NCBI RefSeq assembly: GCF_001305595.1
Contig: NZ_CP012401.1
Location: 620,001 to 684,000 of the forward strand
Direction of reading: 5' to 3'
Source: Azospirillum thiophilum
GTDB lineage: Bacteria > Pseudomonadota > Alphaproteobacteria > Azospirillales > Azospirillaceae
DNA length: 64,000 bases
Shown: one piece after another, positions 26,146 to 34,338 of the stretch
Layout: every line of letters begins with the position of its first letter
How positions within the stretch are numbered: the stretch's first letter is position 1
Program-made: the position numbers and the translations under genes
The notes under the pieces: model-generated
What the model saw: only the letters and a program-made list of their open reading frames with translations
Told to the model about the DNA's origin: nothing
The model's database searches: none

Positions 26146-28980
26146 TTACCCTGGTTCGAGGTTAGTGCCCGTCAGATTGGCGTCCATCAGGCTGGTGCGC
26201 GTTAGGTCGGCGCCCCTCAGATTGGCTTCCGTCAGGTTGGCGCGCATCAGGCTAGCACGCGTTAGGTTGGCGCCCGTCAGGTTGGCACCCATCAAGTTGG
26301 CGCCCATCAGGTTGGCACGTGTCAGGTTGGCGCGCGTCAGGTTAGCTCCCGTCAGGTTGGCGTCCATCAGCTTGACGCCCGTCAGGTTGGCGCCTCGCAG
26401 GTGGGCGCCCATCAGGTTGGCATCCATCAGCTTGACGCCCGTCAGGTTGGCGCGCATCAGGTTGGCGCCCGTCAGGTTGACGCCCGTCAGATTGGCGCGC
26501 GCTAGGTTGGCGTCCGTCAGGTTAATGCCCGTCAGGTTGGCGTCCATCAGCTTAACGCCCGTCAGGTTGGCGCGCGTTAGGTTGGCGTCCGTCAGGTTGA
26601 CGCCCGTCAGGTTGGCTCGCGTCAGGTCGGCACCCGCCAAGTTGGTGCGCGTCAGGTCGGCGCCCGCCAACTTGGCACCTCTCAGGTCGGCGCCCCTCAG
26701 GTAAGCGCCCCTCAGGTCAAAGATGTAGAATGTATCCCGAACGACGGACGACTCCATCGGAGGGCCGGCGAGGCGATGCAGGGTTGCTGCCAAGATCGCA
26801 GAATTAATGCGGATGGGAGCGGGTTTTCCCGCCGGAACGCGGAAAGTTGCTGCGATGGCGCAAAGCATGGCGATCTCGGCATTGCGAACCAGCCGTTCGC
26901 TAACCCGTGAGCGTATCGCACCGTCCGGCAAAGGCATGCCCTTTTCTAGACACTCCACCAACAGGCTGGATAGGGCGTCCCGCCATCTGACCGCCTCTAG
27001 CAGGTCTCGACCGCCTTCGGCTGCCACTTGTGCGGACAAAAAATCGTAGGTCGCCCGGTCCATGATCGCCGGACCGCATAGTTCCAGCCAATCTTTCAAT
27101 GCAGCATCTATCCTGTTCTGCCGGACCTCCTGCGCGTTCGGCATCTCCCGCAATAAGCGCACCACCCGACGGGCGACGAGGAACTGACCGAAGCTCTTAT
27201 GGGTGAATTCGACCAGCCGGTGCTCTACCCCCTGGTGGGCGCGACAGAAAAAGCTGTCGAGCAACGACGTTAGTGCTGCATCGGTGTCGTCAGAAAGACG
27301 CTTCAACTCCCCGGCAAGCCTGTTGTCGGCCAGCCGCTTTTCCACATCACTCAAGGGTACAGCGCGGTCGGTGCCAGCATGCCATGCTGCCACCGCGACC
27401 TCCTCCAGCATCTCTTCCAGTCGCCCACGAACAGGGTCGATTGCCTCCGTACTACCATCCCCGTGACGTCGCCGATGAATACGGTCGAGGACATGGCCGA
27501 ACAGGCGGGCGTAGAGGTCATGGACACCGCTGATTGTCGCAGCCTGCTCCGGCCCTTCCTCGGTTAGAATTTGGGCCAGCAGCCAGTTCAACAGCGGCTG
27601 CTCGGTCAGCGAGTCTATATGCGGGTCATCGCGTTTCAGTGGCTCGGGCATCCCGCTCACGGGATCGAAGCGGTCCCACCAGTCCAACCGTTGGTCGAGA
27701 CCAGCCAATTCCCCTGGTTCGTAACCGTAACGGTTGCCCGCACCGATGCGATAGCGCAGCACATGCAGACGGGCTTCATCGCCGCGGCCGATAGCCCCGG
27801 TGGCGACCGCGGCACCGGCGGCACCCGGCCGACCGGCAAGCAACAGCAGCACGCAGGTGTCGTCACGGTTCCACTCAGACAGGCGCTGTCCCAAATCAGT
27901 GATGAACCCGCTCAGCAGCACTGTCGCCCCTTGGCCTGCCTTGGCCAGTTCGTCCAGCCCATCCAGAATCAGCACCAGAGGCTCACCGGCCGATAGAGAA
28001 ATGAAGGGATCATGCCCGAGGTCGACAGTTAGATAGCGCGCCAACTCCCCAAGCGAGTCCTTGGCGATGTTGAGCCGGGTGAGCGGCACCAGCAGCACCC
28101 GCCGTTTTTCCGCCGCCAACCGGGCGGCGAGCCTCATGCAGGCACTCGATTTGCCGGCGCCGGGTTCCCCGGACAGCACGCGGATGCGGTCGGACGAAGC
28201 AAGGTCAGTCCGGGTCGCCCAGCCGTACAGCGTGTCGTCCAGCCAGACGAGAGTCCGTTTGCGCCGCTCTCCGCCTGTCCTCTCCGGCGCCTCCGGATCA
28301 CCCAGCGCGGCCCGTAGGGGGACATAGAGGTCGTTCAGGGAACAGCGGATCTTCTCCGGGTTCAGCGCCCGCAACGGCGCATGCATCGCCTTGACCAGGC
28401 GGTCGCGGTAGGCGTTCCACTGCAACGACCGTTGCGCCGCCGGGTCGAATGGCGTCGGCTCCAGCGCCGCCCGCAGCGCTTGGTACTCCTTCTCCCGCTC
28501 GGTATTCCGCCACTCTCCGGCAAGCGCCAGCGGCAGCGCGTCGGCGAAGGCGCGGCGGATCGGCTGCCGCTTTTGGTCGGGCACCGCACAGGCCCGCATG
28601 AACCCGTCGAACAGGGTGAGCAACGCCCCCAGGGCCGGCCAGCCTTCCGGATCGGCGAAGGCCGTTGCGGTCAGTTCCAGGGCCGCGTCGGCGGTGGTGC
28701 CCAGGATGGCCGCCTCGATTTCCCGCAGGTCGGCCTCCGCCGCCAGGGCCAGGGCGTTGCGCGCCTCCGCCTGGATGGTGCGGATGGCGGCGGCATAGGC
28801 GGCGCGCTGAAGCAGCAGCTTCGCCCCCTCCTCCGCCGTGGGTGGGGTCTGGGGATCGGGCTTGAAAGCGCCGGTGGCATCGATCACCCCCTTGATCGCG
28901 CTGCCGAAATTCAGGTCGGCCAGATCGACCGCCACCTTGCTTAACGCCCGCGCAAGGCTGGCCCGCTCAACCGCAACCAT
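26146..28980 (-). CDS. NACHT NTPase with a 38-copy pentapeptide-repeat tail
   Basis: A 944-residue STAND-type ATPase. Residues 1-240 are helical and unassigned, in the position of an effector or NACHT N-terminal helical region. The NACHT core has Walker A GEPGAGKS (271-278), Walker B LVLILDGLDE (335-344) and the Arg sensor LAGRPG (381-386). A winged-helix-like segment EFTHKSFGQFLVARR (591-605) follows, then a helical linker to 754. Residues 755-944 are 38 uninterrupted A(D/N)LxX pentads that should fold as a right-handed quadrilateral beta-helix. Bacterial NACHT proteins include anti-phage sensors; the repeat tail would be the sensing or docking part. The ATG at 28978-28980 follows AAGGAG. 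It is a single gene between glgA and lepA. The defence role is inference. Confidence 0.85.
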   Translation of the reverse strand: MVAVERASLARALSKVAVDLADLNFGSAIKGVIDATGAFKPDPQTPPTAEEGAKLLLQRAAYAAAIRTIQAEARNALALAAEADLREIEAAILGTTADAALELTATAFADPEGWPALGALLTLFDGFMRACAVPDQKRQPIRRAFADALPLALAGEWRNTEREKEYQALRAALEPTPFDPAAQRSLQWNAYRDRLVKAMHAPLRALNPEKIRCSLNDLYVPLRAALGDPEAPERTGGERRKRTLVWLDDTLYGWATRTDLASSDRIRVLSGEPGAGKSSACMRLAARLAAEKRRVLLVPLTRLNIAKDSLGELARYLTVDLGHDPFISLSAGEPLVLILDGLDELAKAGQGATVLLSGFITDLGQRLSEWNRDDTCVLLLLAGRPGAAGAAVATGAIGRGDEARLHVLRYRIGAGNRYGYEPGELAGLDQRLDWWDRFDPVSGMPEPLKRDDPHIDSLTEQPLLNWLLAQILTEEGPEQAATISGVHDLYARLFGHVLDRIHRRRHGDGSTEAIDPVRGRLEEMLEEVAVAAWHAGTDRAVPLSDVEKRLADNRLAGELKRLSDDTDAALTSLLDSFFCRAHQGVEHRLVEFTHKSFGQFLVARRVVRLLREMPNAQEVRQNRIDAALKDWLELCGPAIMDRATYDFLSAQVAAEGGRDLLEAVRWRDALSSLLVECLEKGMPLPDGAIRSRVSERLVRNAEIAMLCAIAATFRVPAGKPAPIRINSAILAATLHRLAGPPMESSVVRDTFYIFDLRGAYLRGADLRGAKLAGADLTRTNLAGADLTRANLTGVNLTDANLTRANLTGVKLMDANLTGINLTDANLARANLTGVNLTGANLMRANLTGVKLMDANLMGAHLRGANLTGVKLMDANLTGANLTRANLTRANLMGANLMGANLTGANLTRASLMRANLTEANLRGADLTRTSLMDANLTGTNLEPG
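26149..26718 (-). repeat. 15-bp tandem repeat array encoding pentapeptides
   Basis: Thirty-eight consecutive 15-bp units cover 570 bases. On the plus strand most units read close to GTTGGCGCCCGTCAG. Higher-order repetition is visible: a unit series encoding NLTGVKLMDANL recurs three times. This indicates expansion by duplication of blocks larger than one unit. Confidence 0.9.
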
Positions 28981-29299
28981 GATGCGCTCCTTATATCCGC
29001 ACTGTCGCCTGTCGCCGCCCGCCAGCCTCAGCCGTGGGAGGCGATCCAATCCCGCCCCGGTATCAGCAGCGCGCCCCCGCCTGCGATCAGCCAGCGTGGC
29101 GCAGTGCAGCCTCCGCTCGCCTCTTCCTGGAGAAGGCCATCACCGTCATGGAGGAAACGAACGCGCATTACCGGCCCTGCCGTCTCTTTTCGTGCTCCCC
29201 ACTGTCCCATTTCCACCATTTAGAGATCAAGATGGGCATCGTGCCGCATCCGCCCTATCATTCCGGGCGGGTGCCCCCGAAGCCCCCGCACCCCAGGAT

Positions 29300-29436
29300 G
29301 GAACATGGAACACGCCGCGAAAACCGTTCCACACTGTTTCAAACGTTCCATCCGCCGCCCGCCGGCAAGACCGGCCGCAGTCGATGGACCAGTGAACAGC
29401 CGCCGGAAAATGTTCCATACCGTTCCAAACGGTCCA
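29300..29436. repeat. GTTCCA-rich imperfect direct repeats
   Basis: Copy 1 at 29319-29350 and copy 2 at 29405-29436 align without gaps over 32 bases with roughly three quarters identity by eye. Each has GTTCCA near its start, then a T/C-rich spacer, CAAAC and a closing TCCA. The opposite-strand motif GGAACATGGAAC lies at 29300-29311. The 86-base spacing is close to eight helical turns, which would suit a multi-site regulator. Confidence 0.5.
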
Positions 29437-29466
29437 CTCCCCGCCGCAGCGCCAAGCACACCGTCA

Positions 29467-29495
29467 TTGCGCCCAACCCGCGCCGGCCCTATGTT
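29467..29495 (+). promoter_or_regulatory. Candidate lepA promoter
   Basis: TTGCGC (29467-29472) and TATGTT (29490-29495) are separated by 17 bases, about 30 bases upstream of the lepA ATG. Motif-only call; the elements are moderately matched. Confidence 0.35.
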
Positions 29496-29525
29496 CCCGG
29501 CAAACTCTCGTTTGTCCGGGCCCCG

Positions 29526-31328
29526 ATGACTGACCTTTCGCACATCCGCAATTTCTCGATCATCGCCCACATCGACCATGGCAAGTCGACCCTTGCCGAC
29601 CGGTTGATCCAGCAGTGCGGCGGCCTCGACGCGCGCGAGATGCGCGAGCAGGTGCTCGACAGCATGGACATCGAGCGTGAGCGCGGCATCACCATCAAGG
29701 CCCAGACCGTCCGCCTGCTCTACAAGGCCGAGGACGGCAAGCAGTACACGCTGAACCTGATGGACACCCCCGGCCACGTCGACTTCGCCTATGAGGTCAG
29801 CCGCAGCTTGGCCGCCTGCGAGGGCTCGATCCTGGTGGTCGACGCCTCCCAGGGGGTCGAGGCGCAGACGCTCGCCAACGTCTATCAGGCGATCGACAAC
29901 AACCACGAGATCATCCCGGTCCTCAACAAGATCGACCTGCCCGCCGCCGAACCCGAGCGGATCAAGCAGCAGATCGAGGACGTGATCGGGCTCGACGCCT
30001 CCGACGCGGTCGAGATCTCGGCCAAGTCCGGCCTCAACATCGGCGCGGTGCTGGAGGCGGTGGTCAAGCGGCTGCCGCCGCCCAAGGGCGATGCCGACGC
30101 GCCGCTGAAGGCGCTGCTGGTCGACAGCTGGTACGATCCCTATCTCGGCGTCGTCATCCTGGTGCGCGTCGTCGACGGCGTGCTGAAGGTGAACCAGAAG
30201 GTCCGCTTCATGGCCGCCGGCTCGGCCCATGACGTCGACCGCGTCGGCGTGTTCACGCCCAAGGCGCTGCTGACCGGCGAACTGCGGCCGGGCGAGATGG
30301 GCTTCATCACCGCCGCGATCAAGGACATCACCCAGACCAAGGTCGGCGACACCATCACCGACGAGCGCAAGCCGGCGGCCCAGGCGCTGGAGGGCTTCAA
30401 GCCGTCGATTCCCGTGGTGTGGTGCGGCCTGTTCCCGGTCGACGCCGCCGATTTCGAGCGGCTGCGCGACAGCCTGGGCAAGCTCAAGCTGAACGACGCC
30501 AGCTTCCATTACGAGGCGGAGACGTCGGCGGCGCTGGGCTTCGGCTTCCGCTGCGGCTTCCTCGGCCTCCTGCATCTGGAGATCATCCAGGAGCGGCTGG
30601 AGCGCGAGTTCAACCTCGACCTGATCACCACTGCCCCCTCGGTGGTCTACAAGCTGACGATGACCGACGGCACGGTGCGGGATCTGCACAACCCGGCCGA
30701 CATGCCCGATGTGATGCGGATCGACCACATCGACGAGCCGTGGATCAAGGCGACGATCATGCTGCCCGACGAGTATCTCGGCGGCGTCCTCCAGCTCTGC
30801 ACCGAGCGGCGCGGCCAGCAGATCGAGCTGACCTATGCCGGCGCCCGCGCCATGCTGGTCTACCGCCTGCCGCTGAACGAGGTGGTGTTCGACTTCTACG
30901 ACCGGCTGAAGTCGATCAGCCGCGGCTATGCCAGCTTCGACTACCAGATGGACAGCTATGAGGAAGGCGACCTCGTCAAGCTGTCGATCCTGGTGAATGC
31001 CGAGCCGGTCGACGCCCTGTCGATGATCGTCCACCGCAGCCAGTCCGAACGCCGCGGCCGTCAGCTGTGCGAACGGCTGAAGGAGCTGATCCCGCGCCAG
31101 CTGTTCAAGATCGCCGTGCAGGCCGCCATCGGCGGCAAGGTCATCGCCCGCGAGAGCATCAGCGCCATGCGCAAGGACGTGACCGCCAAATGCTACGGCG
31201 GCGACATCAGCCGCAAGCGCAAGCTGCTGGACAAGCAGAAGGAAGGCAAGAAGCGCATGCGCCAGTTCGGTCAGGTCGAAATCCCGCAGAGCGCCTTCAT
31301 CGCTGCGCTCAAGATGGGCGACGAATAA
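29526..31328 (+). CDS. lepA: Elongation factor 4 (LepA) GTPase
   Basis: A 600-residue translational GTPase, the standard LepA length. It acts on ribosomes and is linked to back-translocation or initiation quality. G-motifs are [10 protein letters not shown] (G1), ERGITIKAQ (G2), DTPGHVDF (G3), NKIDLP (G4) and SAKSG (G5), followed by EF-G-like domains II, III and V and the LepA-specific C-terminal domain ([40 protein letters not shown]). The ATG at 29526 gives [17 protein letters not shown], the canonical start; an open frame extends about 160 codons upstream and is rejected. A textbook terminator follows. Confidence 0.97.
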   Translation: MTDLSHIRNFSIIAHIDHGKSTLADRLIQQCGGLDAREMREQVLDSMDIERERGITIKAQTVRLLYKAEDGKQYTLNLMDTPGHVDFAYEVSRSLAACEGSILVVDASQGVEAQTLANVYQAIDNNHEIIPVLNKIDLPAAEPERIKQQIEDVIGLDASDAVEISAKSGLNIGAVLEAVVKRLPPPKGDADAPLKALLVDSWYDPYLGVVILVRVVDGVLKVNQKVRFMAAGSAHDVDRVGVFTPKALLTGELRPGEMGFITAAIKDITQTKVGDTITDERKPAAQALEGFKPSIPVVWCGLFPVDAADFERLRDSLGKLKLNDASFHYEAETSAALGFGFRCGFLGLLHLEIIQERLEREFNLDLITTAPSVVYKLTMTDGTVRDLHNPADMPDVMRIDHIDEPWIKATIMLPDEYLGGVLQLCTERRGQQIELTYAGARAMLVYRLPLNEVVFDFYDRLKSISRGYASFDYQMDSYEEGDLVKLSILVNAEPVDALSMIVHRSQSERRGRQLCERLKELIPRQLFKIAVQAAIGGKVIARESISAMRKDVTAKCYGGDISRKRKLLDKQKEGKKRMRQFGQVEIPQSAFIAALKMGDE

Positions 31329-31336
31329 AGATCGTG

Positions 31337-31366
31337 AAAAAGGCGGGCTTCGGCCCGCCTTTTTTC
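31337..31366 (+). terminator. Rho-independent terminator of lepA
   Basis: A run of A followed by GGCGGGC, the tetraloop TTCG, GCCCGCC and a run of T. The 12-bp stem (31337-31348 with 31353-31364) and U-tract lie 8 bases after the lepA stop. Confidence 0.92.
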
Positions 31367-31389
31367 TTGCCGGAAATGCCGTCCGCCGG

Positions 31390-31995
31390 TCAGGGCGGAA
31401 AGTCGCCTTCCTCCCAATGGGTCGGGTTCTTCCGCAGATACTCGCGCAGGTGCTTGGGATAGCTGTGCTTGGCGTCGAGGGTGATGAACAGCGGATTGGT
31501 CTGCTTGGTCTTCTGCGCGTCGTCCAGGAAGCTCAGCTGGTAGCACAGGATCACGAACTCCGAACAGAAGACGTTCTTCACCACGCCCTGATGTTCGGTA
31601 TGGGACAGGCGTTCCTTGTATTTCTGCAGCCGTCCGAACGCTCCCTCGCCGAAACTGGTCGAGCCGGCCCAGGCGAAGACCGCCCTGGACGTGCCGTAGG
31701 AGGACGAGGCCATCTGCAAGCGCAGCGCGGTTGCCTGCACCGCCTCGGCCTGCTGATCGGTCATGACGCGCGACCTGAACAGGCGTCCCCGGCCCATATT
31801 GGTCAGTTCGCCCTTCTTGATGCCGTTGCGCGGCTGGTCGCTGCCGAACCCGGTGGCGTGAAGGGTGGCCCAGTCGGTCCGCACCTTGTTCCGCAGATAG
31901 ACGACCTTCTCTCCGATCACCAGGGCGCAATGGGAAATGGTCCCGTCGCTGATGATGATATCGCCAGAACGGTATGCCGGAGAAAGAGAGGCCAT
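31390..31995 (-). CDS. Permuted NlpC/P60 (YiiX/YebB-like) papain-fold protein
   Basis: A 201-residue protein whose motif order fits the circularly permuted papain-like family (YiiX/YebB type). His22 lies in GTISHCALVIGEK after a strand SGDIIISDG, and Cys144 lies in NVFCSEFVILCYQ near the end of the domain. Such proteins act as amidases, peptidases or lipid-modifying hydrolases. No signal peptide is visible with this start, so a cytoplasmic location is assumed. The ATG at 31993-31995 is chosen; a TTG at 32067 would add 24 residues, and neither has a strong ribosome site. The gene stands alone between lepA and a small exported-protein gene. Confidence 0.6.
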   Translation of the reverse strand: MASLSPAYRSGDIIISDGTISHCALVIGEKVVYLRNKVRTDWATLHATGFGSDQPRNGIKKGELTNMGRGRLFRSRVMTDQQAEAVQATALRLQMASSSYGTSRAVFAWAGSTSFGEGAFGRLQKYKERLSHTEHQGVVKNVFCSEFVILCYQLSFLDDAQKTKQTNPLFITLDAKHSYPKHLREYLRKNPTHWEEGDFPP

Positions 31996-32225
31996 GGAGT
32001 CAATCCATCGGTTTCCGATACGGGACGACAGTATCCATGCGTTTTCGTTTGGACTCCAAATGAACAATGATGTTCAGGTTGTAACTTTGCCTTAATTCGG
32101 CCTCTGCGCTGGAAAATCGCAGGCGGACACGAAACAAACCGGCGTCTGGCGTGTCATCAAGCAGGGGCGTGGGCGCGCGACGGCGCCGGGCGCCCCTCAT
32201 CTGTGATTCACTCCGGGAGGATGAC

Positions 32226-32765
32226 ATGCGCAAGTTTCTCGCCGCCGCGGTTCCGGCCCTGCTGTTGCTGGCCGCCGCCGCGCCGGGCCATGCCCAAACC
32301 AGTTCCGGCAGGGCCAACGCCGCCAACAGTACGATGGACAGCGGTGCCCGCGACGTCCAGGCCAGCCGCGACATGATCGGCAAGCGGGTGGTCCACCGCC
32401 ATGGCGGGCCGGTCGCGGGCACCATCCAGAATGTGACCACCGGCGCCGACGGCCAGACGATGGTCGAGCTGAAGCTGGCGGGGACGGGCCAGACGATGAT
32501 GCTGACCCCGGCGTCCTTCGAACGGCGCGGCAGACAGGTCGTCATCATGCATGACCGGAACGAGTTGCAGCAACTCGCCCAGTACAGCAGCCAGGCCACC
32601 ACCGGCTACGGCAGCTCGACGGGCGGCGCCATGGGCGGCCAGCAGATGGGCAACGGCATGGGCAGCGGCTCCATGGGCGGCTCGATGAGCGCCCCGATGG
32701 GCACCCCGATGAACGGCACGCCGGACCGCATGATGACGCCGACCCAGCCCCCCATGGGCCAGTAA
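32226..32765 (+). CDS. Small exported PRC-barrel-like protein with Gly/Met-rich tail
   Basis: A 179-residue protein with a clear signal peptide (MRKFLAAAVPALLLLAAAAP, cleaved near HAQ). The middle (about residues 48-110: DMIGKRVVHRHGGPVAGTIQ, then GQTMVELKLAG) resembles a PRC-barrel-type beta domain. The tail from about 125 is a low-complexity Gly/Met/Ser/Pro stretch built from repeated GSMGG and MGTPM-like units, probably flexible and able to interact with metals or surfaces. A GGGAGG box precedes the ATG. It is divergent from the permuted-papain gene and convergent with the asparaginase gene. Function unknown. Confidence 0.65.
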   Translation: MRKFLAAAVPALLLLAAAAPGHAQTSSGRANAANSTMDSGARDVQASRDMIGKRVVHRHGGPVAGTIQNVTTGADGQTMVELKLAGTGQTMMLTPASFERRGRQVVIMHDRNELQQLAQYSSQATTGYGSSTGGAMGGQQMGNGMGSGSMGGSMSAPMGTPMNGTPDRMMTPTQPPMGQ

Positions 32766-32814
32766 GGACACCGGACGGGGGAGGCCGACCCAGCCTCCCG
32801 CCGCCCGACAGACG

Positions 32815-33903
32815 TCACCCCTCGATCACCGTCAGTTCGCCGACCAGCGGCTTCGGCATCTCCGCCTTGACGGCGTCGGCGTCCAGGCCGGCGGCCAGCA
32901 GGCAGACCAGCTTGGCGTAGCTGGCCTCGGGCGTCATGTCATAGGCGCCGATGGCGCCGACCGCGCCCAGCCCGGTGGCATAGGCGCCGGGCAGCACCGC
33001 GCCGCGCTGGACCTGGGTGTTGTCCATCAGCACGACCCCGGCCTTCACCGCGGCCGACAGGGCGTCGAGGAACTCCGGGTCGGTCGGGCCGTTGCCCTCG
33101 CCGAAGGCCAGCAGCACCGCCCCCTTCGCCGCCGGGTCGGTGCCGGTCAGCATCGCCGAGACCGTGCTGGCGCGGATGCCGGGATAGAGCCACAGCATGA
33201 CCACGGAGAATCCGGCCAGCGCCGCCGCCTGGGCCTCCAGCGCCGCCAGCCGCCGGGTCCGGTTCTCCGCCCCGGCCAGCGAGACCTCCTCGCCCGGCAT
33301 CGGCAGCCAATAGAGCTCGTTACGGGCGACCACGCTGCCGATGGTGGCGAGCGGCGGGAAGTTCGGCGAATCGAAGCCGGCGAAGCGGTTGGCGTCGACC
33401 TTGGACGAGCGGTTGCCGCGCAGCAGCCTGGTGTCGAAATAGACGCAGACCTCCGGCACCGGCAGGGTACCCGCCGCGACGATGGCGCCGACCAGATTGG
33501 CCGGGGCGTCGCTCAGCGTGAAGGACAGCGGCACCTGCGAGCCGCCGAACACCACCGGCTTCGACAGGCCGGGCAGCAGGAAGGACAGGGCCGACGCGCT
33601 GTAGGCCATGCTGTCGGTGCCGTGCAGCACGACGAAGCCGTCATACTCGTCATAGACCGACAGCAGCCGGCGGGCGATGGCCAGCCAGTCCGCCGGCGTC
33701 ATGTTGGAGCTGTCGAGCGTGCGGTCGAACCAGCCCATCGTCCAGCTCAGCCCGTCATAGCCCCGCACCCCATGGCCGGACAGGCCGGGCATCGTCAGGA
33801 CCAGCGCCTCGAACGCCGCGCCCGGCACCGGAGCCAGCGCCCCGTCCTCGTTGGCGACGCACCCGATGGTGCCCCCGGTGTACAGCACATAGACCCGCGC
33901 CAT
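32815..33903 (-). CDS. Asparaginase (cytoplasmic type)
   Basis: A 362-residue L-asparaginase/glutaminase-family enzyme that hydrolyses asparagine to aspartate and ammonia. The N-terminal nucleophile motif is YVLYTGGTIGCVAN (Thr of TGGTIG). The second catalytic-Thr motif is FVVLHGTDSMAYSASALSF. Later, VMLWLYPGIRAS and VLMDNTQVQRGAV match the C-terminal domain. No signal peptide is present. The ATG at 33901-33903 follows a strong AAGGAGG box. A small possible gene lies just upstream in the same direction, and a LysR regulator diverges beyond it, which might control the gene. Confidence 0.9.
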   Translation of the reverse strand: MARVYVLYTGGTIGCVANEDGALAPVPGAAFEALVLTMPGLSGHGVRGYDGLSWTMGWFDRTLDSSNMTPADWLAIARRLLSVYDEYDGFVVLHGTDSMAYSASALSFLLPGLSKPVVFGGSQVPLSFTLSDAPANLVGAIVAAGTLPVPEVCVYFDTRLLRGNRSSKVDANRFAGFDSPNFPPLATIGSVVARNELYWLPMPGEEVSLAGAENRTRRLAALEAQAAALAGFSVVMLWLYPGIRASTVSAMLTGTDPAAKGAVLLAFGEGNGPTDPEFLDALSAAVKAGVVLMDNTQVQRGAVLPGAYATGLGAVGAIGAYDMTPEASYAKLVCLLAAGLDADAVKAEMPKPLVGELTVIEG

Positions 33904-33952
33904 CGCCCGCCCCTCCTTTTTGGTTCCGGCCGCAGGATAGGCTGCCGGCCAC

Positions 33953-34177
33953 CTACTTCTCAAGGCACAGCCGGCCCGCCGCCGGCAGCGGAGTCCGGAC
34001 GGAAACCGATGCCGGCTCCGCCACCGGCCGGAACCGGGGATGCCCGGCGGGACCGGCAAGCGGATTGTGGGCGAGGCGGAAGCGCCGCGGCTCCGGCACC
34101 GCCGGCGTCGGCAGGGCGGCCGGCTCGATCCGGGCGGCGCCGAGGGTCACGCTGGTCCAGGCGGCGAACAGCGACAT
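33953..34177 (-). CDS. Possible small protein upstream of asparaginase
   Basis: A 74-residue open frame starting MSLFAAWTSVTLGAARIEPA and rich in Pro, Ala and Arg. An AGGAG box sits nine bases before the ATG, which is the main reason to list it. It ends 49 bases before the asparaginase start, so the two could be co-transcribed. There is no recognisable domain, membrane segment or signal sequence. It may be a leader peptide, an orphan protein or chance. Confidence 0.35.
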   Translation of the reverse strand: MSLFAAWTSVTLGAARIEPAALPTPAVPEPRRFRLAHNPLAGPAGHPRFRPVAEPASVSVRTPLPAAGRLCLEK

Positions 34178-34338
34178 GATCGGACACTCCTCAGAGGATT
34201 GGAGGCCGACAATGGGGCGCCCGTCATTCCCTTGGAAACGAATAGGCATTATGCCGTCATCACGATCCGTGATGACCGCGCCATTGCGGAGCGGCCGGCG
34301 CTCTGTTTGAATGGGCGGCAACTTCCGGTTCACCATCC

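Larger units (their letters stand above)
28981..29525. other. Divergent NACHT-lepA intergenic region
   Basis: This 545-base region separates the NACHT gene from lepA. It is lower in G+C than its flanks and contains a cluster of GTTCCA/TGGAAC motifs with two imperfect 32-base direct repeats (29319-29350 and 29405-29436). A candidate lepA promoter follows. The lepA frame stays open through the region, but the sequence is Pro/Arg/His-rich and shows no LepA similarity, so no gene is called. Confidence 0.55.

Noticed and set aside
26165..26704. Plus-strand 179-codon frame of repeated Arg-Leu-Ala units
   Set aside because: It is the complement of the pentapeptide repeat array and has no ribosome site.
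26149..26718. CRISPR array or transposon ends at the 15-bp repeats
   Set aside because: The units are contiguous without spacers and keep the coding frame of a pentapeptide domain.
29034..29525. In-frame N-terminal extension of LepA of about 160 codons
   Set aside because: The sequence is Pro/Arg/His-rich with no LepA similarity, and [17 protein letters not shown] at 29526 is the canonical start.
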